A DNA stretch of 37,580 nt from Acidobacteriaceae bacterium (GTDB taxonomy: Bacteria; Acidobacteriota; Terriglobia; Terriglobales; Acidobacteriaceae), in NCBI GenBank assembly GCA_030041305.1, contig JASHOC010000080.1, positions 1 through 37,580 on the forward strand. The letters are read 5' to 3'. Positions 24,955 through 33,200 of this stretch are shown in pieces; within the stretch, counting starts at the first letter, position 1, and each line of letters starts with the position of its first letter. The notes below the pieces were generated by a model. That model worked only from the letters and a program-made list of their open reading frames with translations. It was not told the DNA's origin and did no database searches. A program made the translations under genes and the position numbers.

Positions 24955-25644
24955 GTGGAGGCCATCGTTCTGGCCGGAGGGCTGGGAACGCGGCTGGCGG
25001 CGCGGCTGAGCGGAGTCCCCAAGGCCATGGCGCCGGTGGCCGGGAGGCCATTTCTCGAGATTCTTCTCAACCAGGTTGCACGCGCCGGCTGCGGTCGGGT
25101 TTTGCTTTCGGTGGGTCATCTGCGCGGAGTCATTCAGGATTATTTTGGCGCGTCGTTTCGCGGAATGAAAGTGGATTACGCTGTCGAGGAGGCCCCGCTT
25201 GGCACGGGGGGCGCCATCCGCTTCGCCCTGCGGCAAACCAGGGATGATGTTGCCCTGGTGTTGAACGGAGACACCTTTCTCGACGCGGACTACGCCGCCA
25301 TGATGCGCATTCATGCCGGTGCGGGCGCCGCACTGACCATGGCCGTGGCGCGCCAAGAGGATATCGCCCGCTATGGCGGGGTGGTCGTCGAGGCCGGCCG
25401 CGTGGTGAATTTCGAGGAAAAAGGCCGCACGGGGCCGGGGTGGATCAACGCCGGCGCTTATGTTCTCCAGACGGACCTCGCCTGGCCCGCAAATTTGCCG
25501 GAGAAGTTCTCATTCGAGAGGGATTTTCTGGCTCCGGAAATCGACCGCGTTGTTCCCGCCGCGTATGAAGTGGAGGGGTTTTTCCTCGACATCGGCGTGC
25601 CCGAGGATCTGGACCGCGCGCAAACCGAGCTGGTGGGATACTGA
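24955..25644 (+). CDS. hddC: D-glycero-alpha-D-manno-heptose 1-phosphate guanylyltransferase-like nucleotidyltransferase
   Basis: 229 aa from GTG 24955, five bases after the gmhA stop. VEAIVLAGGLGTRLAARLSGVPKAMAPVAGRPFLEILL is the sugar-nucleotide pyrophosphorylase signature; VLLSVGHL, EEAPLGTGGAIRFAL, LVLNGDTFLDAD (metal-binding Asp) and GWINAGAYVL follow the HddC/RmlA-like order. Context with hddA and gmhA supports heptose 1-phosphate and GTP as substrates. The phosphatase gmhB (C7 dephosphorylation) is not in this window. Element copy 5 starts 14 bases after its stop. Confidence 0.9.
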   Translation: MEAIVLAGGLGTRLAARLSGVPKAMAPVAGRPFLEILLNQVARAGCGRVLLSVGHLRGVIQDYFGASFRGMKVDYAVEEAPLGTGGAIRFALRQTRDDVALVLNGDTFLDADYAAMMRIHAGAGAALTMAVARQEDIARYGGVVVEAGRVVNFEEKGRTGPGWINAGAYVLQTDLAWPANLPEKFSFERDFLAPEIDRVVPAAYEVEGFFLDIGVPEDLDRAQTELVGY

Positions 25645-25657
25645 GAGCAAGCGGAGT

Positions 25658-25774
25658 TACGGCGGTTCTCCAATTCCCGTGGAGTTTTGAGGGGCGTGCC
25701 AGGTGGCGTTTTCTTGGGAAAAACGCCACTCAACGTTCGAGGTTCTGCTCTACACCAATTGGAGAACCGCTATA
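25658..25774 (+). repeat. 117-bp MITE-like palindromic element, copy 5
   Basis: The consensus form, with no private changes seen: TIRs at 25662-25675 and 25757-25770, central hairpin at the midpoint. It lies in the gap between the convergent hddC and GGDEF-EAL genes, close to the hddC stop. Confidence 0.93.
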
Positions 25775-25825
25775 GTCCGGCAGCGGCAGCGCGTCCTAAC
25801 CCGGCGTAGCCGGAACCAAAGATCG

Positions 25826-25857
25826 GGGAACAAGGGACCGAGGGAACGAGGGAACAA
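25826..25857 (+). repeat. 8-bp tandem repeat, GGGAMCRA x4
   Basis: Four octamers GGGAACAA, GGGACCGA, GGGAACGA, GGGAACAA, followed by a degenerate unit GAAAGTAG. It lies 51 bp after element copy 5. The remaining gap to 25982 shows no gene. Confidence 0.75.
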
Positions 25858-25982
25858 GAAAGTAGGCGTTTGGGCAAAGTTTGGGCTTCCCGAAAAACGC
25901 TGAAAGCGCCCAGGAACACCGGTTACGAAGCATATCGTGAAAAATGCTGTGCGCAAAATGTGAGAATTTCGATGGACAGGGA

Positions 25983-28751
25983 CTAATTGAAGACCGCCAA
26001 ATGCTCGAAAAGCTCGTCGCGAAGGCAATGCAGGTCCGGCAGCCGCTCCAGGCTCTTCGCGCAGGGTCCGTCACGTTGCGCCGCGAGAATGTCCGCAGCC
26101 AGGGAATGAAGCTGGCGATGCAGGGTTTGGATGGCCTGGAAAGTGGGCAAATAGCTACGGCCGGCTTTCATTTCCGCTTCGAGCCAGGCGTTGAACCGGC
26201 ATTCGCCCGGATCGAGGGAAGGCGGATTCCTCCGCTTGCCTTTGAGGTAGGCTTCAAAGGCGGCTAGCCAGGCGCGATGCTCGACGCAGGCGAAGAGCAG
26301 CGAGCGGTTGCCGGCGTTGACGGGAGGAGCGGCGGCCCAGCGGGGATCGGAGCGCCATCTGGCCACCCAGCCAGGAAATTCGCCGCCCGGCATGGGACGG
26401 GCGATTCCATAGCCCTGGGCCAGCTCGCAGCCCAATTGCAGCAGCATCAGTCCGTGGTCGGCAGTCTCCACGCCTTCGGCGATCACTTTGCGGCGAAAGG
26501 CCCCGGCCAGTCCCAGCACGGCTTCGAGGATGGCCAGGTTTTCCGGCTCCTCGATCATATCGCGGACAAAGCTTTGGTCGATTTTGAGCACGTTGACTGG
26601 CAACCGCTGCAGATAGGTCAGGGACGAATAGCCGGCGCCGAAATCGTCCAACGCAAACGAGACCCCCATCTCATGGCAGGCTTCCAACACTTTCGAGGTT
26701 TGAACAATGTCACCGAGCGCGCTGGTTTCCAGTACTTCAATGTCCAGACACCCAGGCGTCGCTTCAGGGTGCGCCGCCAACAAAGCGCGCAGACGGTTGA
26801 CGAAGCTCGCCTGTTGCAGCTCGAAGGCGCCCACGTTGACGCTCACGGCGAGTTCGAGGCCGGCGGCGCGCCAGGCCTCCATTTGGGTGAGTGCGCTGTC
26901 GATTACCCATTCGCCCAGTTCCACCGACAAAGGATGCCCCTCGATTACCGGCAAGAACATCCCTGGCGGGAGCAGACCGCGCTGAGGATGTCGCCAGCGA
27001 ATGAGAGCCTCAGCGCCCATCACCTGATTAGTGCGCATATTCACAATGGGCTGGTAGTACAGCACGAATTCTCCCGTGGCAAGACCCTGGCGGATGCGTT
27101 CCAGGTTCTCGTGGCGGCCGCGCACCATCACGTCGTGATTGGGATCGAAGTACTGGAACCGATTGCGGCCAGCGAGTTTGGCCTGGTACATCGCCTGGCC
27201 GGCCTGGCGCAGGAGCAGGTCGGCATCGGCCTCATCCTGCGATGGATAGAGCGCCACGCCTGCGCTGGCTGTGACTCGAATGGTCCAGCCGTCAAGCGAA
27301 ACCTCCCCGGCGGCCGCTTGAAGCAGACGGTGAAGCACCGGATCGGCGGACTTGCGGTCAGGCAAATCCAGCAACACAGCTACAAACTCGTCGCCGCCCA
27401 AACGGGCGAGGGTGTCTTGTTCGCGCAACGCCGATTTCATCCGCGCGGAAACAGCGGTAAGCAACCAGTCGCCGCATTCGTGCCCGTAGCGGTCGTTCAC
27501 TTCCTTAAACCCGTCGAGATCGAGAAAGGCCACCGCGAGGACCTCTCCGTGCCGCCGCGTCTGGGCCATGGCCTGGCTCAGCCGGTCGGCGAGCAGGACG
27601 CGATTGGGCAAGCCGGTGAGCGCGTCGTGATGAGCGAGGCGTTCGAGTTGCCGCTCGTGCTCCTTGCGCTCGGTGATGTCGGAAAACATGGCCACGTACT
27701 GCGCCGTGTTGCCTGCCGCGTCCCGGATGGCGTTGACGCTGAGCATCTCGGCGTAAATGACGCCATCTTTGGTGCGGTTCCAGATCTCGCCGGACCAGTG
27801 GCCGTCGCGGAGCAAGGACCCCCACATGTTCTCGTAGAACTCACGGCTTTGCAGGCCGGATTTGAGCAGCCGCGGGTTCTGCCCGATGGCCTCGGCGCGG
27901 CGGTAGCCGGTAATGCGGGTAAAGGCGTCGTTGACATCGAGTATCGTTCCGTTGGGATCGGTGAGCACGATGCCTTCGCTGGCGTGCGTAAAGACGCTGG
28001 CCGCGAGACGGAGCCGCTCCTCAGTTTGTTTCTGGCGAGCGATGTCCTCGGCAAAAAGAATGACGCCACCCACCGAGCCGTCGGAGCGATTGACGGGATA
28101 ATTCCGGGTGTCGATCCAACGCATGGACCCATCCTGTCCCGGCAACTGGAGGATTTCGCTGGTGCGACGTTCGTCAGAAAAGGCCTGCTTCTCGAGGCGG
28201 TACGAGGCATCCGCAATGGCCTCTGGAAACAAATCGTAGCCGGTTCTGCCCAGCATTTCTTCCGGCTCCCGCGCGGATTGGGTCAAGCCGGCGAAGGCGC
28301 GACTGGCGGCGAGAATGACGTGGTTGCGGTTCTTGACGCAAACATAATCCCGGGTCCGTTCGATGAGAGATTTGAAGCTGGCCGCGAGCGACCGGTCCCC
28401 CGGCTCACGAATCTGCCGTGCGTCGCGCAGAGTGAGCTTGAGCAGCGGCTCGCGATCGTTCTTCCGGGGCTGGATACGGGTGTAGCGAGCTTTAAAACAG
28501 CGAATGCGGCCGTCGGCGTGGCGCAGCCGGATGTTGAAGGCTCCCGATGGGCTTTCTGTATCGGCTGAAAAGAGGACCTGGGCGATTTCGGCGTCGCCGG
28601 GGTGAACAAGGCCCTTCAGCCGCACTCGTGACGCGAGGAACGCCTCACGGCTAAAGCCCAGGAGCGCGGGCGCGCCTTCGCTCACAAAGCGTAAAGGCAA
28701 TTCGTCGGTGAGCGCGAAAAGAAAATTCGCCAGAATGAGGGGCCCCGCCAT
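25983..28751 (-). CDS. PAS-GGDEF-EAL cyclic-di-GMP protein with C-terminal CZB-like zinc domain
   Basis: 922 aa from ATG 28751; ATG 28928 is a longer alternative, neither with a clear ribosome site. Domains: PAS-like folds at about 1-110, 125-240 (YVCVKNRNHVILAASRAFAGL) and 245-365 (FTHASEGIVLTDPNGTILDVNDAFTRITGY); GGDEF at about 370-540 with intact RLGGDEFVAV; EAL at about 550-800 with GAEALIRW, DDFGAGYSSL, LKIDQSF and IAEGVET, so phosphodiesterase residues are kept. The last 105 residues show the CZB pattern: His825 (EHRAWL), Cys851 (ECRFNAWL) and His878/His882 (TLHRQLH), the three-His one-Cys zinc site known from chemoreceptors and DgcZ. Zinc-tuned c-di-GMP turnover is inferred. No membrane segment is seen, so it is cytosolic. 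Confidence 0.92.
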   Translation of the reverse strand: MAGPLILANFLFALTDELPLRFVSEGAPALLGFSREAFLASRVRLKGLVHPGDAEIAQVLFSADTESPSGAFNIRLRHADGRIRCFKARYTRIQPRKNDREPLLKLTLRDARQIREPGDRSLAASFKSLIERTRDYVCVKNRNHVILAASRAFAGLTQSAREPEEMLGRTGYDLFPEAIADASYRLEKQAFSDERRTSEILQLPGQDGSMRWIDTRNYPVNRSDGSVGGVILFAEDIARQKQTEERLRLAASVFTHASEGIVLTDPNGTILDVNDAFTRITGYRRAEAIGQNPRLLKSGLQSREFYENMWGSLLRDGHWSGEIWNRTKDGVIYAEMLSVNAIRDAAGNTAQYVAMFSDITERKEHERQLERLAHHDALTGLPNRVLLADRLSQAMAQTRRHGEVLAVAFLDLDGFKEVNDRYGHECGDWLLTAVSARMKSALREQDTLARLGGDEFVAVLLDLPDRKSADPVLHRLLQAAAGEVSLDGWTIRVTASAGVALYPSQDEADADLLLRQAGQAMYQAKLAGRNRFQYFDPNHDVMVRGRHENLERIRQGLATGEFVLYYQPIVNMRTNQVMGAEALIRWRHPQRGLLPPGMFLPVIEGHPLSVELGEWVIDSALTQMEAWRAAGLELAVSVNVGAFELQQASFVNRLRALLAAHPEATPGCLDIEVLETSALGDIVQTSKVLEACHEMGVSFALDDFGAGYSSLTYLQRLPVNVLKIDQSFVRDMIEEPENLAILEAVLGLAGAFRRKVIAEGVETADHGLMLLQLGCELAQGYGIARPMPGGEFPGWVARWRSDPRWAAAPPVNAGNRSLLFACVEHRAWLAAFEAYLKGKRRNPPSLDPGECRFNAWLEAEMKAGRSYLPTFQAIQTLHRQLHSLAADILAAQRDGPCAKSLERLPDLHCLRDELFEHLAVFN

Positions 28752-28920
28752 CGGTTTTGCTGTGTGGTGATTATTCCTAATGTACCCCTTAAATTGCGGA
28801 TAACGCAACCGAACTCCGGAAAATATTCCTAAGACGAAATTGACGTCCTGTTCCGGGAGATGAGGGATGGGTTTCGAGTGCGGCGCCCGATCTCGCCGGG
28901 AGAACCAAAAGAGGCGCCTG

Positions 28921-28970
28921 TTATCCACGAGTTTTTGCGCGCGGCGTGAATTCGCACCGGCTTATCCACG
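28921..28970 (+). promoter_or_regulatory. Two DnaA-box-like 9-mers (TTATCCACG)
   Basis: TTATCCACG occurs at 28921-28929 and 28962-28970, same orientation, 41 bases apart, each one base from the consensus TTATCCACA. The second overlaps the -35 position of the putative MerR-TPR promoter. They lie in the divergent gap between the GGDEF-EAL and MerR-TPR genes. Confidence 0.45.
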
Positions 28971-28978
28971 CGAACAGT

Positions 28979-28987
28979 TGGCATAAT
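28979..28987 (+). promoter_or_regulatory. Extended -10 (TGG-CATAAT) for the MerR-TPR gene
   Basis: CATAAT at 28982-28987 is preceded by TGG, the extended -10 form, about 70 bases before GTG 29058. There is no good -35; a DnaA-box-like site covers that place. Confidence 0.4.
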
Positions 28988-29057
28988 CCCAATAAGAGCG
29001 GTTGCACGGTAACTGTTCCACCGTACGTTTGAACGGGCAAGACAGGAGCACCGAAGA

Positions 29058-30011
29058 GTGGCCAGCTATAGCCGGCAGGATGTCTTGCGGATCCTCGAGA
29101 TCGGCTCCCGCCAGTTGCAGGGGTGGGAACGCGCCGGATTGATTCCCCACCTGCGGAGTTACACGTTTCGCGATTTAGGTCAGTTGCGCACTTTGCGCGC
29201 GCTGCGCGAAGAAGCGATCTCCGCGGCTTCGATCCGGCAGTCGATCCAGGCCATGAAAGCCGTTTCCGGAATGACGAATCCGCTGCTCGAGGCCTGCGTG
29301 GTACGCACCGGAGCGCGGCTGGCCTTTCGGCACCGCGGCGCCATGGTGGACCCCATCCGCCGCCAGTTGCTCTTCGATTTCGAGCGCGCGGACCGGATCG
29401 ACCGCCCGATCGCGCCCGAGAAGATTCTGGCGAGGCCGGCGCCGCCAGGCCCGCGTCGCGGCGGCAGCCGGCGCAGCGTTGAGGGAATGTTTCTGGCTGC
29501 GGTTGAAGCTGAGGAATGCGGCAACCGACGGCGCGCCCTCAAGCTCTACGAGCAAATCCTAGCGCTCGAGCCGGCGCATGCTGCGGCCTGCATCAATCTG
29601 GGCACCTTGCATTTTCACCTGCGCGACTTTGTCCGGTCGGAACGGTTCTACCGCCGCGCCATCGAGGCCGATCCCGCGTATGCGCTGGCGTATTTCGACT
29701 TGGGGAATGTGCTCGACGAAGTGGAGCGGCTGGACGAGTCGATTGCCGCCTACCGGAAGGCGGTTACGCTGGCGCCCAGCTACGCCGACGCCCACTATAA
29801 CCTGGCGCTGGCGTATGAGCGCACGGGGCAATATCGGCCGGCGCTGCGCCATTGGCAGGCCTACGTGAAGATCGACCAAAGCGGCCCGTGGGCCGACCAT
29901 GCGCGCGGCCAGATCCGCAAGCTGCTCAGCCGCGAGCCGCTCGCCATTGCCTGGAGGGCGGAGCATTTTGTGGCGCGGGGCAGAGGCAAGGCGAAGCTGG
30001 TGGTGGTGTAG
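29058..30011 (+). CDS. MerR-type HTH protein fused to TPR repeats
   Basis: 317 aa from GTG 29058 (AGGAG at 29044-29048). Residues 1-70 are a MerR-like winged helix: YSRQDVLRILEIGSRQLQGWERAGLIPHLRSYTFRDLGQLRTLRALREEAIS. A basic Pro/Arg linker (ARPAPPGPRRGGSRRS) leads to 3-4 TPR units from about residue 145: FLAAVEAEECGNRRRALKLYEQILALEPAHA, AACINLGTLHFHLRDFVRSERFYRRAIEADPAYA, LAYFDLGNVLDEVERLDESIAAYRKAVTLAPSYA, DAHYNLALAYERTGQYRPALRHWQAYVKID. No metal-binding Cys is present in the MerR part. A DNA-binding scaffold protein is likely; target unknown. Confidence 0.85.
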   Translation: MASYSRQDVLRILEIGSRQLQGWERAGLIPHLRSYTFRDLGQLRTLRALREEAISAASIRQSIQAMKAVSGMTNPLLEACVVRTGARLAFRHRGAMVDPIRRQLLFDFERADRIDRPIAPEKILARPAPPGPRRGGSRRSVEGMFLAAVEAEECGNRRRALKLYEQILALEPAHAAACINLGTLHFHLRDFVRSERFYRRAIEADPAYALAYFDLGNVLDEVERLDESIAAYRKAVTLAPSYADAHYNLALAYERTGQYRPALRHWQAYVKIDQSGPWADHARGQIRKLLSREPLAIAWRAEHFVARGRGKAKLVVV

Positions 30012-30081
30012 TTCAGGCTGCGCGCGGAAATGCTGCGATCTTCGGACGCTTGCGGCGCGAGGCATGCCACGGGCGTATGTT

Positions 30082-30198
30082 TACGGCGGTTCTCCAATTC
30101 CCGTGAAGTTTTGAGGGGCGTGCCGGGTGGCGTTTTCTTGGGAAAAACGCCACTCAACGTTCGAGGTTCTGCTCTACACCAATTGGAGAACCGCTATA
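30082..30198 (+). repeat. 117-bp MITE-like palindromic element, copy 6
   Basis: It carries the same two diagnostic changes as copy 2 (GTGAAG, GCCGGG). It lies 70 bp after the MerR-TPR stop and 51 bp before the end of the convergent nifJ gene. Confidence 0.93.
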
Positions 30199-30249
30199 AG
30201 CTTGTCGAGGAAATCAACATTTCTCCCGAGTGGTTCGGCAAGATCTGAT

Positions 30250-33200
30250 TTACGCCTTGGCCAGCACCGCGTTGCCCAGCCGCTCGGCCAGCAGTTCGTG
30301 TGCGTGGGCGAAGAACTCGTCCAGCGGCAGCTTGCCCGCATCGACTTCGGCCAGGATGGCTTTTTGCGCTTCGTACTCGCGGTTTTTAACGCCGGCTTTC
30401 GATTGCAGCATGCGCCACGCTTTACGCCGCTCCACGCAGAACATGACCAATTGCCGCGAGAGCGCGCGGTACTCGGTTTTGCCGTTTTCCTCGAACGTGA
30501 TGTACACGCCGAAGTCGGGAATGAAGGAGCGGTGCTTGGGATCGAGATAGCGGCGGTAGACCACATCCTGCTGCGTGATGCGCACCAGCATGTTATCGAG
30601 GGAAATCATCTTCGCCGCCGGTTCCGGCTTGATCTTCTTCAGATGATTTCTGAAGCGCGCTTCGGTGGTGCACCAGTGGGCTACCGTGTAACGGCGCGTC
30701 TCGCCGGTGTTCTTGTCTTTGGTCTCGTACCAGTCGAGATCGATCGAGGGGTTGCCCTTGATGTCGAGCGATTCCTGGTAGCTCTCGCCCTTGCGCGGAT
30801 CGAAGACAAACTCCGGCGCGCCGCGCGAGTCGCGTACGCGCTGCGCCTGGAAGAGCGCCATGTCGTCGGGCACGCCGTGCTCCGGCTGGCAGGTGGTGAA
30901 CGCCTGCAGGAACATCGTGCCGCGATACTCCAGCCCATCGAGAATCGCCCGGTAGAGCTTGGGGGCGTTGGCCATGGAGACTTGCGCCACGAACGGCGAA
31001 CCGTGGCCGGCGAGGAAGGTTTCGGCCACCGTCTTCTTCTCGGTGTTCTTGCCCTGCGTGGCGGCGCCGAAGACGTTCATGTCGTTGCCGCCGAGCATGG
31101 GCGTCGAGTCGGAGTTCTGGCCGCCGGTGTTTGAGTAGACCTGCGTATCGAGCATGACCACTTTCACGTTAGGCCGGTTCTGCAGAATCACCTTGGAGGT
31201 GTTCTGGTAGCCGATGTCGCCGATGCCGCCGTCGCCGCCCACCACCCATACCTTGGGCAGTTCGATGATTTCCTGGTCGGTCATCAGCGCGTCGGTAAAG
31301 TGCGTAAAGTTGTAGTACTCCTCTTCAGTGATGGCAGAATCGCGGAAGAGCAGCATGTCGGCCAGCCGCTCCGGAACGACCGAGCGCCGGCCATGATCCA
31401 CGATGAAGCTTTCGCCCATCAGCCAGCCAATGGTCACGCCATCCTGGAAGAGCGAATTCATCCACGGGTAGGGATGCGGGTTGTTTGGCGAGGTCGAGCC
31501 GTAGACGGTGTTGCAGCCGGTGTGCGCGGCCATGGCCATGACGCTCATGCCGTTGGCCAGGCGGCCGTCGATGGGCTGCAGGTTCTTGTGGTTGAATGCT
31601 TCAGTGAGCAGCACCGCGGCGATGGCCTCGATGAGCTGGGCGTCGGTGATGGCGCCGTGCTCGGCCTCGTACGCTGCGATGCGCGCCTGGGTGTCCTTAT
31701 CGTCTTCGCCGCCCAGGCTCATCACGAGGTGCGCAATGGCCTTGCGCATGCGCGCATATTCTTGCGGATTGGCTTCCTTGAGCGCCGCGAGTCGCGCCGC
31801 GCCGTTCTTCTCGAGTTCGCCCGCTTTGGCCACGAAGCGGTCGCTTTTGGCGTGGAAGACCGGCCGCATGTAGGCCTCGGTGACGGCGGCAATGGAGCGC
31901 AGCACAGACTTTTCGCCGCACCCGGCGCAGGCGCCGTCGCCGGCCACCAGCGCGTCGTAATTGGTGCGCACCATGAGCATGTTGCGCAGCGTAGCCGTTT
32001 TCGAATCGGTGGGGTTGGCCGCGTTAAACAGGCCCAGATACTTTTGCCTGGTGTCAGGCAGCAGGTTAAGGAACGCCGTGCCGGTCTCGTGCTCGGCGTT
32101 CACCTCCTCGGTCTCCTGCACCATCCTGAGCGCGTTGTGCTCGCCGCAGGCGGTTACACAGGCCGCGCAGCCCTTGCACAAATCGCTGACAAAGATGGAA
32201 AAGACGCCGCCTGAGCCGGGCTGTTTGCGCTCCGGCGTCGAGAAGATCGCGTTCGTCTTTTGATACGCCATCGGCACCTTGTCGATGATGGCGTAAAACT
32301 GCGCCTTGGCTTCGGGTGAAAAGCCGTCGACCGACTCCGTCACTTCGCGAATGATCGAGGGAAGCGCCGTTCCCGTTTTCATCTCCGCCACCATCCGCTG
32401 GCGGGTAAGCTTCTCGATCTCCGGCAGCTTCTCCAGCATCTTTCTGCGTTCGCCGGTATCAGAGACATAGCGCGAGACGGCCGTGGAGAGAATGATGCTC
32501 AGGTCCTGCGAGCAGTTGGGGAGAGCCGTATCCGGGCACACGGAGATGCACTCCATGCACTGCGTGCAGTTTTCAGGAATGTAGAGCGGCGTTTCCCGCC
32601 GCGCCACGTATTTGGACGCCGTATCGCCGGTGGCCGCGGCGATCACGCCCATCGCGGCCAGCGGCGTAGCCGGCTGGTTGTAGCCGAAGTGGGAGCGAAA
32701 CTCCGCATCGAAGGCGGAAATGGTCGCAATCGGCGGCCTCGCGTCCTGGCCGGCCGGAAGCGGCGTGGAGCGCCGACCGATGCCGCAGGAGCCCGCTTCC
32801 GCAAAGGCGGGAACAGGTTCAAGGATGGGCAGGAGCGCCTGACCGCGCAGCGTAGAATGATCGGCCGCCGCCAACTCGCCGATCGCAATCTCTTTCACGC
32901 GGTCATAACCCTGCAGCATCACTTCCATGTTCGACTGCACTACGGCTTCGCCCATGCGGCCGAACTTCTTCACATACTGCTTGTGGACGACGTTGCGATA
33001 CTGCTCCTGCGTGATCCCGAATTCTTCGAGCAGGTTGCTAACCGCGAAGAATGCGCCCAAAAAGGCGTTGCCCTGCATGCGCAGTTGCAGATCGGCGCGG
33101 TCAGTGGCTTTGCGGGCGATATCGAAGCCGGGCAGCGTGAAGACGCGGATCTTTTTCTGGATGATCTGCCGGCGAGCCCAAAGCGGCAGATTCTCCCAGG

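Noticed and set aside
26277..28568. A very long open frame antisense to the GGDEF-EAL gene
   Set aside because: It mirrors a high-GC coding strand with clear domains; its own product shows no recognisable family and is a composition artefact.
28921..28970. Replication origin suggested by DnaA-like boxes and dnaB in the window
   Set aside because: There are only two boxes, no AT-rich unwinding region and no dnaA/dnaN/gyrB context; dnaB is 9 kb away and commonly lies far from the origin.
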